Source: Arthrobacter sp. NtRootA1
Lineage (GTDB): Bacteria; Actinomycetota; Actinomycetes; Actinomycetales; Micrococcaceae
Length of the DNA stretch: 64,000 nt
NCBI RefSeq assembly: GCF_019976975.1
Contig: NZ_AP024630.1
Coordinates: 4,030,001 to 4,094,000 of the forward strand
Reading direction: 5' to 3'
Part shown: piece after piece, positions 33,865 to 42,467 of the stretch
How the letters are laid out: each line of letters starts with the position of its first letter
How positions within the stretch are numbered: the stretch's first letter is position 1
Program-made: the position numbers and the translations under genes
The notes under the pieces: generated by a model
What the model was told of the DNA's origin: nothing
Seen by the model: only the letters and a program-made list of their open reading frames with translations
Database searches by the model: none

Positions 33865-34539
33865 TTAAGGGTCGAAACGGTAACCCATTCCCGCTTCAGT
33901 GTGCAGGTGCCGGGGCACGGCCGGGTCCCGCTCCAGCTTTCGCCGCAACTGGGCAATATAAACCCGGAGATATTGCGTCTCCTTCGCATAGGCCTGCCCC
34001 CAGACCTGGGTCAGGATCTGCTGCTGGCTCACCAGCTTTCCCTTGTTCCGGACCAGCAACTCCAGGATGTTCCACTCGGTGGGGGTCAGCCGCACCTCTG
34101 ACCCGTCCTTCACGATCTTCTTGCCCGCCAGGTCCACCATGAAGTCCGACGTCGCCAAGGTAGGTTCCTCCCGATCGCTAAGGACCCGGCGCGAGGCGAC
34201 CCGAAGCCGTGCAAGCAGCTCATCCAGTCCGAAGGGCTTGGTCACGTAGTCGTCCGCACCGGCGTCGAGCGCTTCCACTTTGTCCTCCGAGGCGTGCCGG
34301 GCGGACAACACAATGATGGGCATGCTGCTCCACCCACGGATGCGGCGGATGACCTCCACCCCGTCCATGTCTGGCAATCCAAGGTCCAGCACAACAATGT
34401 TCACGCTTTGTTTCGCCACGGCGTTTAGGGCATCGGCGCCGTTTCCAACGGTCATCGCCTGGTACCCGTGGGCCTGCAGGGTTACCTGCATTGCCCGCGC
34501 GATCTGCGCTTCGTCCTCAACAATCAGCACACGGGTCAT
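33865..34539 (-). CDS. kdpE: KdpE-like response regulator
   Basis: From the ATG at 34539 the protein is 224 residues with a receiver domain (phospho-Asp in IVVLDLGLPDMDGVEVI) and a C-terminal OmpR/PhoB winged helix (TPTEWNILELLVRNKGKLVS). The LARLRVASRR and EWNILELL stretches resemble KdpE. It overlaps the sensor kinase gene by 4 nt (ATGA). No kdpFABC genes are present in the window, so the target may lie elsewhere. Confidence 0.85.
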   Translation of the reverse strand: MTRVLIVEDEAQIARAMQVTLQAHGYQAMTVGNGADALNAVAKQSVNIVVLDLGLPDMDGVEVIRRIRGWSSMPIIVLSARHASEDKVEALDAGADDYVTKPFGLDELLARLRVASRRVLSDREEPTLATSDFMVDLAGKKIVKDGSEVRLTPTEWNILELLVRNKGKLVSQQQILTQVWGQAYAKETQYLRVYIAQLRRKLERDPAVPRHLHTEAGMGYRFDP

Positions 34540-36059
34540 CCCCTGCCTCCCCCGTGACCGGTCCACAGCGGCAAGGTAACCACCATGGTCAAGCCGCCAC
34601 CGGGCGTCGGCTCCGCCATGAGCGTGCCGCCCATGGCCTCCGTGAAGCCTTTGGCCACCGCAAGTCCCAACCCGATTCCGCCGCCCGCGCCACCTGCCGG
34701 GGAGGGCGAATCACCAAGCCGCTGGAAGGGCTGGAACATCTCGAGCACTTCGTTATGCCCCACCCCGCTTCCGTGGTCCACGATCCTCAGTTCACTTGCA
34801 GGCTGGTCCCCCACTGTGATCCCGGCACCGGCACGCGCAGTCAGGACAACATCCGAACCAGGCGCGTACTTCACCGCGTTTTCAACGATGTTTGCCACCA
34901 CGCTCTCCAACATGCCGGCGTCTGCTGTTACGGGCGGCAGGTTGGGTTGCAGCTCGCTGCGTATCCGCTCCTTCGGGATCCCGCGAAGTGCTTCGGGCAA
35001 TATCTCGGTCCAGGTGGTGCCCGCGAGCAAAGGGTTCACGGCATCGGCGGTAATCCGGGACATATCCAACAGGTTGTCCACCAAATGATCCAGGCGGTCA
35101 GCATAATTCTCGATCGTCTCCAACAACTCCTTCTGCACGTCCGGAGGGAACTGGACCTCTTCCTGCCGCAGGCTGCTCACGGCCAGTTTGATTCCGGCCA
35201 ACGGAGTCCTCAAATCATGGGAAACGGCGCGAAGGATGGACGTCCGCATCTTGTTTCCCTCGGCCAGGCGAAGGTTGTCCCGCCGGCTCTTGACCAATTG
35301 CTGCCGCTCACGCACAGCCACCACAAACGCTCCGAAGGCCGCCAGCAGCCGCTGGTGTTGGGAGGACAGCGCACCACCGCGCAACAACAGCGTGTAATGG
35401 GGATCGACGACGGCGGCGTGGTCCGCGGCTGCATGGGTCACCGGCGGATTGGGGCCGGCGCTCGCAAGAATCCGCCACTGCGGCGGCGCTCCTGGCACTG
35501 TAACGCTGTCCGGTCCCGAGGAGCCCAAGAGTGTCACAGCCTCCATGCCGAGATTTCCGCGGACTTTCTCAAGAAAGTGTTCAAGGCTGCCGTCCGAGCT
35601 GAGGATGCGCAGGGCCAACTCGCTCAGGGCCGTGGCCTCGGCCTCGGACCTCGCAGCCTCCTGGGCCCTGCGGCTAGCCAGTCCCACCGCGAGCGCCACG
35701 CCGCAAGCCACAGCCAGGAAAACCACGAGGGTAAACAGGGTGGTTGGATCGGCGATGGACAGGGAACCCACGGGTTCGGCGGAGAGGTAGTTCAGCAGGA
35801 AACTACCCAGCACCGCCGCGACCACGGCGGGCCACAGGCCTCCGATTGCGGCAACGGCCACGGCCGCTGCCAGCTGAAGGAGCATGATCATGGCGAAGTT
35901 ACGGAAGCCCAGCACAGTGACCATGACTTCGACGCCCGGCGGCAACAGCAGGGCGAGGACCAGGCCAGTCACGACGCGTCCACGGCCGATGCCTCGAACA
36001 GCGGGAAGGCGCAGCAGAACGGCGTCGGAATCGCTGCTTTGTGCTTCAGGACCTGGCAT
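34536..36059 (-). CDS. kdpD: KdpD-like sensor histidine kinase, short form
   Basis: From the ATG at 36059 this 507-residue kinase has about four transmembrane segments (DUF4118-type, about 30-130) and a GAF-like linker. The catalytic part follows: HisKA (AVSHDLRTPLAGIKLAVSSLR), N-box NIVENAVKYAP and G-boxes HGSGVGHNEVL and GIGLGLAVAKGF. It lacks the ~350-residue N-terminal KdpD and Usp domains that bind K+-linked signals in full-length KdpD. It may therefore sense another signal. It is coupled to the response regulator by an ATGA overlap. Confidence 0.82.
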   Translation of the reverse strand: MPGPEAQSSDSDAVLLRLPAVRGIGRGRVVTGLVLALLLPPGVEVMVTVLGFRNFAMIMLLQLAAAVAVAAIGGLWPAVVAAVLGSFLLNYLSAEPVGSLSIADPTTLFTLVVFLAVACGVALAVGLASRRAQEAARSEAEATALSELALRILSSDGSLEHFLEKVRGNLGMEAVTLLGSSGPDSVTVPGAPPQWRILASAGPNPPVTHAAADHAAVVDPHYTLLLRGGALSSQHQRLLAAFGAFVVAVRERQQLVKSRRDNLRLAEGNKMRTSILRAVSHDLRTPLAGIKLAVSSLRQEEVQFPPDVQKELLETIENYADRLDHLVDNLLDMSRITADAVNPLLAGTTWTEILPEALRGIPKERIRSELQPNLPPVTADAGMLESVVANIVENAVKYAPGSDVVLTARAGAGITVGDQPASELRIVDHGSGVGHNEVLEMFQPFQRLGDSPSPAGGAGGGIGLGLAVAKGFTEAMGGTLMAEPTPGGGLTMVVTLPLWTGHGGGRG

Positions 36060-36210
36060 GGCTACATCCTTCCACGGTTGGCAGGGTGGGCAGTTCTGCC
36101 CATCCTGCGGTGAGAGCAGTGCCCGCGCTTCACTCAAGGACTAGGCTTGCTTTCAGCATCTGGTCCGGCATGGCGCCGGACAATCCAACGGTCTATCCAG
36201 GGGGATATAC

Positions 36211-36960
36211 ATGGACCCGAACGAAGGCGCCGCAGGCAGCGGTGCTTCAGGAAACGGCGCTTCAGGCAACGGCGCGTCAGGCAGCGGCGCTGCCGGGGGC
36301 GGCCAAGGCCCGGGCGCGGCGAAGAATCCGCCCAAGCCGCCACCGTGGCAGGTGCCCAAACCCGAGCTCCATCCCGAGCTGATTCCTCCTGCCAATGACG
36401 ACAGGGACAAAGCTCCGAGCGGACAGGAGCCAGGCTCTTTAAACGCAGGCTCTTCCAAGCCCGGTACTTCCAAGCCCGGCGCATCCCAGCCCGGGCCCGG
36501 CGGGCCGCTCCCCATCATTGACCCGTTCGCCAAGGAACGCGAACGCGAAACAGCCCACGCCGAAGCCCGGAAGAAGCGCTCCCGGCGCCGCACCGTCGTC
36601 GTGGGTTTGGGCGTCACGGCTCTTCTGGCCGGAACCATCACCGCCGTGGTTGCCAGCAGCGAACAAGAGGCTGACTACGCGCAGGTCTGCTTCAACGATG
36701 AAACCGGCGAGCGCGTGGACGATTCCCAGTGCAACAACAGCAGCTCGGATGGCCGCGGTTCGGCCATCTACGCCTGGTACTTCTACTCGCGGGGAGCCAG
36801 CGTGCCCGCGGTGGGACAGAACCGCAATTCCTACCCCAGCTACACCAAGACAGTTCCACAGGGCGCCAAGACTTCAACGGGGTACAGCACCAAGGGCGGC
36901 ACAGTCAGCCGTGGCGGCTTTGGCAGCAGTTCCAAAAGCGGCGGAAGCTCGGGAGGCTAG
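36211..36960 (+). CDS. YgiB-like anchored protein
   Basis: The 249-residue protein has a Gly/Ser/Ala/Asn repeat segment (about 5-35), a basic stretch (KKRSRRRT), one transmembrane helix (about 130-150: VVVGLGVTALLAGTITAVVA), and an exported Cys-containing domain. That domain (CFNDETGERVDDSQCN then YAWYFYSRGASVPAVG, with Ser/Gly tail) resembles the E. coli YgiB (DUF1190) region. It is followed 2 bp later by a YgiC-like ligase gene, the same order as ygiBC. No function is known. The ribosome site GGGGG precedes the ATG. Confidence 0.72.
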   Translation: MDPNEGAAGSGASGNGASGNGASGSGAAGGGQGPGAAKNPPKPPPWQVPKPELHPELIPPANDDRDKAPSGQEPGSLNAGSSKPGTSKPGASQPGPGGPLPIIDPFAKERERETAHAEARKKRSRRRTVVVGLGVTALLAGTITAVVASSEQEADYAQVCFNDETGERVDDSQCNNSSSDGRGSAIYAWYFYSRGASVPAVGQNRNSYPSYTKTVPQGAKTSTGYSTKGGTVSRGGFGSSSKSGGSSGG

Positions 36961-36962
36961 GC

Positions 36963-38168
36963 GTGCAGCGTTTGCCCTCCGAGCCCAGGCCGGACTGGAA
37001 AAAGAAGATCGAAGAACAGGGCCTGGTCTTTTCGACCACCACCATGCCCGATGGCCGCAAAATCGAATACTGGAACGAGTCGGCGTACTACGAATTCACC
37101 ATGGACGAGGTGGAGACGCTCGAGAAGACTGCCGAGGACATGCACCTCATGTGCCTGGAAGCAGCAAAGTTCCTTGCCACCGGGGCCATGGGCGATATTG
37201 GCATCGGACAACAGGCGCTGGAGCTCGCCGGTGAATCGTTGCAGGCCGGGGATATGGATATTTACGGTCGCTTCGACTTCATCTATGACGGCAAGGGTGG
37301 TCCGGCAAAAATGCTGGAGTACAACGCCGATACCCCGACAGGCCTCATTGAAGCAGCCGTTGCGCAGTGGTTCTGGCTGCAGGATGTGTTCCCGGAAAAG
37401 GACCAGTGGAACGGAATCCATGAGGCGCTGATCCGGCAATGGAAAAAGCTGCAGTTCCGCACCGGGATGAGCACACTGCATGTGGCTCACTCGGAGGCCG
37501 AAGAGTCCGGTGAGGACTGGATGACTGCCGCCTACATGCGGGATGTGGCGAGCCAGGGTGGGTGGACGACCATCGGCATCAATATGTCCGACATCGGCTG
37601 GGACCCGAACCTGAACCGCTTTGTGGACCTGGACAATTTCATGATCAACACCATGTTCAAGCTGTATCCGTGGGAACTGATGATGAAGGAACCTTTCGGA
37701 CACCGGCTGCTGACGCGGGCACACAACCCCCGCTGGGTGGAGCCCGCGTGGAAGATGCTGCTCTCCAACAAGGCCCTGCTCGCTGCGCTGTGGCACCTGT
37801 ACCCCGGCCACGAGAACCTGCTGCCGGCGTTCCTTGGCGATCCTGGCCCGCTCAAGGAATGGGTGGCCAAGCCTCTTCATGGCCGCGAGGGCGACAACAT
37901 CCGCATCCATGCGCCCGGCATCGAACTGCAGCAGCCCGGCGGCTATGGCCGTGAAGGGTGGTGCTTCCAGGGGTACCACTCTCTCCCCGACTTCGATGGA
38001 AACCATCCGGTGCTTGGTCTCTGGGTGGTGGACGGCGAGTCCGTGGGCTGCGGCATCCGTGAATCGGATGGCCCCATCACAGATTATTTCTGCCGCTTCG
38101 TCCCCAACACCATCGACGCCCCGGCGCCTGCCGCCCCCACCACTACTTCTTATGGAGCTGCACTTTGA
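36963..38168 (+). CDS. Glutathionylspermidine-synthase-like ATP-grasp ligase (YgiC/YjfC-type)
   Basis: From the GTG at 36963 the protein is 401 residues of the GSP_synth/ATP-grasp family. Characteristic motifs are YGRFDFIYDGKGGPAKMLEY, the Asp/Thr core NADTPTGLIEAAVAQWFW, NFMINTMFKLYPWELMMKEP and the Asp/Gly-rich NHPVLGLWVVDGESVGCGIR. The amidase half of glutathionylspermidine synthetase is absent. Mycothiol, not glutathione, is the expected thiol in this lineage, so the substrate is an open question. It starts 2 bp after the YgiB-like gene and overlaps the permease (TTGA). Confidence 0.83.
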   Translation: MQRLPSEPRPDWKKKIEEQGLVFSTTTMPDGRKIEYWNESAYYEFTMDEVETLEKTAEDMHLMCLEAAKFLATGAMGDIGIGQQALELAGESLQAGDMDIYGRFDFIYDGKGGPAKMLEYNADTPTGLIEAAVAQWFWLQDVFPEKDQWNGIHEALIRQWKKLQFRTGMSTLHVAHSEAEESGEDWMTAAYMRDVASQGGWTTIGINMSDIGWDPNLNRFVDLDNFMINTMFKLYPWELMMKEPFGHRLLTRAHNPRWVEPAWKMLLSNKALLAALWHLYPGHENLLPAFLGDPGPLKEWVAKPLHGREGDNIRIHAPGIELQQPGGYGREGWCFQGYHSLPDFDGNHPVLGLWVVDGESVGCGIRESDGPITDYFCRFVPNTIDAPAPAAPTTTSYGAAL

Positions 38169-39712
38169 GCACTGAAACCTCGACGCCCGACGGCGGTTCA
38201 GCGGGCGGCGGCCGTACCGCCGTCGTACCTTCCAAAGGCCTCCATGCAGGCATTTTGGACCTTGGCGACTCCGTCATGTTGGGGCTGGCGTCCACGGCTC
38301 CCGTATATTCGCTGGCCGCTACGCTGGGGCTCATTGTTGCCGTCAACGGCAACTACACGCCCCTGATCCTGGTTCTTGCCTTCGTTCCAGTGCTCTTCAT
38401 CGCCTATGCATTCCGCGAGCTGAACAGTGCGCTCCCTGACTGTGGCACCACGTTCTTCTGGGCCCGCAAGGCCTTTGGTCCGTGGGCTGCCTGGCTGGGC
38501 GGCTGGGGCGTGGCGTTGGCCGGCATCGTAGTCCTCGCCAACCTGGCCCAGATCGCCGGGAAATATCTGTGGTTGCTGATCGGCGACGGTTCCCTGGCCG
38601 CCAACACCTGGCTGGTTACCGCCACCGGGGTCCTGTTCATCGCGTTCATGACCTATGTTAATCACCGCGGCATCCGGCTGGGCGAGCACGTCCAGCGGAC
38701 CTTGACTTACATCCAGTACATTTCACTGGGCATCTTCGCGGTGGCCATTATTGTTGGGATCGCCGGTGGCGCGCCTGGGGGAGCCAACGGCAGCGCAACC
38801 ATCCAGCCTTTCGACTTTGAGTGGTTCAACCCTGCCGGTGCCTTCGCCGATCCCAGCGCAGTGGTTCACGGGGTCCTGCTGGCCCTGTTCATCTACTGGG
38901 GCTGGGACACCTGCCTGGCCCTGAACGAAGAAACCGAAAACCCTGCGAAGACTCCCGGCCGGGGTGCAGTCATCTCTGCGTTCGTCCTGGTGGCAATCTA
39001 TGTCTCCGTTGCCCTGCTGGTGATGATGTACGCGAGTGTCGGGACCGAGGGCATCGGCCTGGGCAATGAAGCGAACCAGGATGACGTCTTCCTGGCTATG
39101 AAGGATGTAGTGCTGGGTCCGTGGGGTTGGCTGATCGTGGTGGCAGTTCTGGCATCCGTGCTGTCCTCAACGCAGACCACCATCCTCCCCACAGCCCGGG
39201 GCACGCTGTCCATGGGGGTGCACGGTGCCCTGCCGGCGCGTTTTGGCAAGGTCCACGAACGATTCCAGACACCGGGTTTCTCAACCCAGGTCATGGGCGT
39301 GGCTGCCGTGGTGTATTACGTGGCCATGAGCTTCCTCAGCGAGGACCTGCTGGCGGACTCCATCAGTGCCATCAGCCTGTTCATCGCGTTCTACTACGCC
39401 CTGACCGGTTTCTCGTGCGTGTGGTTCTTCCGCTCCACCCTCCGGGATTCTGCCCGCAACCTGTGGTTCCGTGGCATCCTGCCCTTCCTGGGAGCGGTAT
39501 CGCTGACGGTGGCGTTCTTCATTTCGGCGGTGCAGATGTGGGATCCGGAGTATGGAGATACCCAGATCTTTGGAATCGGCGGAGCGTTTGTCAGCGGAGT
39601 CCTGCTTCTGCTCCTGGGCGTGGTGCTGGCCATCGTGTGCCGTTTTGCACCTGCCACGCGTGGCTTCTTCACTGGGGAGCGCGCTGACGCCGGGGTGGTG
39701 CGCGGCGACTAA
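38165..39712 (+). CDS. APC-family amino acid permease
   Basis: The 515-residue protein has about twelve transmembrane segments of the amino acid/polyamine/organocation family. The start is VMLGLASTAPVYSLAATLGL, and the helix 6 region includes FIYWGWDTCLALNEETENP. The C-terminal helices are followed by a short charged tail. It begins with TTG overlapping the ligase stop (TTGA), so it is the third gene of the YgiB-YgiC-permease unit. A polyamine or amino acid for the ligase may be its cargo; that is inference. Confidence 0.9.
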   Translation: MSTETSTPDGGSAGGGRTAVVPSKGLHAGILDLGDSVMLGLASTAPVYSLAATLGLIVAVNGNYTPLILVLAFVPVLFIAYAFRELNSALPDCGTTFFWARKAFGPWAAWLGGWGVALAGIVVLANLAQIAGKYLWLLIGDGSLAANTWLVTATGVLFIAFMTYVNHRGIRLGEHVQRTLTYIQYISLGIFAVAIIVGIAGGAPGGANGSATIQPFDFEWFNPAGAFADPSAVVHGVLLALFIYWGWDTCLALNEETENPAKTPGRGAVISAFVLVAIYVSVALLVMMYASVGTEGIGLGNEANQDDVFLAMKDVVLGPWGWLIVVAVLASVLSSTQTTILPTARGTLSMGVHGALPARFGKVHERFQTPGFSTQVMGVAAVVYYVAMSFLSEDLLADSISAISLFIAFYYALTGFSCVWFFRSTLRDSARNLWFRGILPFLGAVSLTVAFFISAVQMWDPEYGDTQIFGIGGAFVSGVLLLLLGVVLAIVCRFAPATRGFFTGERADAGVVRGD

Positions 39713-39736
39713 GCGGCGAGCAAGCGGCGAATAAGC

Positions 39737-41077
39737 CTAGCGTTGCGCTGCGGTCCACTGACGCAGCCGGGTGGGAATGTCAGGGACCTCGAGCTGGACA
39801 GCGTCCCGCCGCAACGCGACCAACCAGCAGACCAGAATCGCCACGGCGCAGAACACGCCTGCGCTGGATGCCATGATCCAGAGCCCCGGCGTCTGGACGT
39901 TGAGGTCCGCGGCACCCAGTGCCGTGCCGATGGTCTTTGGCGAATAAAAGAAGACCAGGGTGGAAACGGCCAGCACGGCGGTCATCACGATTCTATGCGC
40001 CCTGTACCGGCCAGGCGTTTCCTTGATGGTCCACGCGAACGCCGGCAGGACCACGGCCATCCAGACCCAATGGTGGGACCACGAGACGGGGCTGATGAGC
40101 AGCATGGTGAGTGCCGTCGTCGACATTGCAATGACGCGGGCTCCTTGCGAACTGGCCGCGCGGATCAGGAAGGCCGCGAGTACAACCGTGGCGAGGCTGA
40201 GCGCGAGCCACGGAACGGTTACTGAATCCTGGGGCACGCCGAAGTGCAGCAAAGCGCCCTTTATCGAGAGGTTGTCCACGTAGCCAGCGCCGCCGATCCG
40301 GGACGTATCAGGGAGTATTTCCAGCCAGAACTGCAGCGACTCAGCTGGCCGGACCACCCATGCCAGGAGGACGGTGCCGGCGAAACCGATGGACATATTG
40401 ACCAGTCCACGCCAATCCTTGCGCACCAGGAAGTACAGGCCAAAGACAAGAGGCGTCAGCTTGATACCCGCAGCTATGCCAACCAGGAAGCCGCTGCCAG
40501 GGAACTCCCGACGACGGGAGGCGCCCAGCAGGTCGACGGCCATCAAGCCCATGAGCAGGATGTTGATCTGGCCGAACGCCAACGTCTCACGCCATGGGCC
40601 AAGGAACAGGACAGCCAGGAACAGCGCCCCTACGACCCAGCGGCTGCGGCTAGATGACAACGCACTGCGCCAGTCGTGCTTGGAGGCCCAATACTTCACA
40701 ATGGTGGCGGCAACCCAGGCGGCAATCGCCACACCGGCCACGTTGAACAGCATTAGCGCGGCGGGTTGCGGCCAGAGGGCGAGCAGGCCGAAGATCAGGG
40801 CTGCGAACGGCGGATAGGTAAAGGGAAGTTCCGGTCCTCCGGCTGCGGCAACGCTTGGGCCGTACAAGTCCGAGGGCGAGGCACCGGCGTCGTTGAGGAT
40901 GCTTCCGCCGAACCAGTAGACGCTGAAGTCCAGGCCCTCCTTACTCCAGCCAGCAAGCATCAGCCAGACGGGCCATATCAAGAGCGCCCACGGGAGCCAA
41001 TGGAGTGCCCGTGGGGTGGTGGATGCAGACTTTCGGGCATCCGCCTTAGCCTGTAAATCGACGCCGGGCAGTGCCAT
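39737..41077 (-). CDS. GT87/DUF2029-family membrane glycosyltransferase
   Basis: From the ATG at 41077 (GGGGGAC 8 bp upstream) the protein is 446 residues with about ten transmembrane helices. The first loop carries the GT87 motif SVYWFGGSILNDAGASPSDL and YPPFAALIFGLL. PWRETLAFGQINILLMGLMA and SPVSWSHHWVWM are also typical. Mycobacterial relatives such as PimE use polyprenyl-phosphate-mannose to add mannose to lipids. It is 35% or more alike by eye to the second GT87 gene at 44564-45853. Confidence 0.87.
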   Translation of the reverse strand: MALPGVDLQAKADARKSASTTPRALHWLPWALLIWPVWLMLAGWSKEGLDFSVYWFGGSILNDAGASPSDLYGPSVAAAGGPELPFTYPPFAALIFGLLALWPQPAALMLFNVAGVAIAAWVAATIVKYWASKHDWRSALSSSRSRWVVGALFLAVLFLGPWRETLAFGQINILLMGLMAVDLLGASRRREFPGSGFLVGIAAGIKLTPLVFGLYFLVRKDWRGLVNMSIGFAGTVLLAWVVRPAESLQFWLEILPDTSRIGGAGYVDNLSIKGALLHFGVPQDSVTVPWLALSLATVVLAAFLIRAASSQGARVIAMSTTALTMLLISPVSWSHHWVWMAVVLPAFAWTIKETPGRYRAHRIVMTAVLAVSTLVFFYSPKTIGTALGAADLNVQTPGLWIMASSAGVFCAVAILVCWLVALRRDAVQLEVPDIPTRLRQWTAAQR

Positions 41078-41240
41078 GTCTTTGTCCCCCAATATTTTCT
41101 TTGTGCAGTGGGGATCCCAGTGGCTCCCGGAATACATACTACTTAAACGCCCGGATCAAACGCCCCGACGGCCGCCCGACCCGGCTGAGCGGCGCGGTGC
41201 GTCCGTCCACTAGGGGCATCCAGCCACTTAGGATGCTGGA

Positions 41241-42416
41241 ATGAGCGATTCAACGACGAACACCTCGGATGTGCTGGCCCTCGATTCCCTGTTGACCAGC
41301 GAAGAACTGGCTCTCCGCGAAAGGGTCCGGGACTACACAACCCAGCGGATCCGGCCGAACATCGCACGCTGGTATGAGGACGCAGTCTTCCCGCAGGAGA
41401 TCGTGCCGGAGTTGGGTGAGCTCGGCGTCCTGGGAATGCATCTGGAGGGTTACGGCTGTCCCGGACGCACCGCCGTCGAATATGGCCTGGCGGCCATGGA
41501 ACTGGAGGCCGGCGATTCCGGCATCCGCACCTTCGTCTCGGTGCAGGGCTCGCTCGCCATGACAGCCATTCACAAATGGGGCTCGGAGGAGCAGAAAGAA
41601 CAGTGGCTGCCACGGATGGCGGCCGGCGAACTGATCGGTTGCTTTGCGTTGACGGAGCCGACGGCCGGTTCGGACCCGTCATCGATGGCCACGTTCGCCC
41701 GAGAGACCTCCGACGGCTGGGTCCTCAACGGCGCCAAGCGCTGGATCGGACTCGCCTCCATTGCCGACGTCATGGTGGTGTGGGCCCAAACAGGCGACGG
41801 CATCCGCGGCTTCCTGGTACCCGCGGGCACCCCGGGTGTAACGGCCACGCCTATCGAACCGAAACTCTCCATGCGCGCATCAATCCAATGCGACATAAAG
41901 TTCGACGACGTAAGGCTGGGTCCGGAAGCAATCCTCCCGGGTGCCATCGGCCTTCGTGGACCCTTCTCGTGCCTGAACGAGGCCCGGTACGGCATTGCGT
42001 GGGGAGCCATGGGCGCAGCCCGCGACTCCTATGAGGCCGCTCTGGAATACGCCGGCAGCCGGCTCCAGTTCGGGCGACCACTCGCTGGATACCAGTTGAC
42101 GCAGGAGAAGCTGGTGAACATGCTCCTCGAGATCCAAAAGGGCACCATGCTTGCCCTTCACCTTGGCCGCCTGAAGGACGCCGGACACCTTCAGCCCCAG
42201 CAGATCTCCGTGGGCAAGCTCAACAACGTCCGGGAGGCCATCAAAATCGCGCGGGAGGCCCGCACCATCCTGGGCGGCAACGGAGTCACCCTGGACTATT
42301 CGCCGCTGCGGCATGCCAACAACCTCGAATCAGTGCGCACGTATGAGGGCACTGACGAGGTTCACACCCTGATCCTTGGGCAGCACATCACAGGGGTTGC
42401 CGCGTTCCGGGGCTGA
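41241..42416 (+). CDS. Glutaryl-CoA dehydrogenase-like acyl-CoA dehydrogenase
   Basis: The 391-residue flavoenzyme has the acyl-CoA dehydrogenase signature FALTEPTAGSDPSSM and the FAD site KRWIGLASIADV. The catalytic Glu sits in RTYEGTDEVHTLILGQH, the position used by glutaryl-CoA dehydrogenases. It would oxidise glutaryl-CoA to crotonyl-CoA and CO2 in lysine or aromatic breakdown. The assignment to glutaryl-CoA rests on this motif. It is divergent from the first GT87 gene. Confidence 0.9.
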   Translation: MSDSTTNTSDVLALDSLLTSEELALRERVRDYTTQRIRPNIARWYEDAVFPQEIVPELGELGVLGMHLEGYGCPGRTAVEYGLAAMELEAGDSGIRTFVSVQGSLAMTAIHKWGSEEQKEQWLPRMAAGELIGCFALTEPTAGSDPSSMATFARETSDGWVLNGAKRWIGLASIADVMVVWAQTGDGIRGFLVPAGTPGVTATPIEPKLSMRASIQCDIKFDDVRLGPEAILPGAIGLRGPFSCLNEARYGIAWGAMGAARDSYEAALEYAGSRLQFGRPLAGYQLTQEKLVNMLLEIQKGTMLALHLGRLKDAGHLQPQQISVGKLNNVREAIKIAREARTILGGNGVTLDYSPLRHANNLESVRTYEGTDEVHTLILGQHITGVAAFRG

Positions 42417-42467
42417 GGCTGAGTTGGGCTTGGATTCGGCCGGGGCTGCCGGCTCGGCAGGCCTGGG

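Noticed and set aside
33865..36059. Complete Kdp potassium system
   Set aside because: Only the regulator pair is present; kdpFABC is not in the window and the kinase is truncated.
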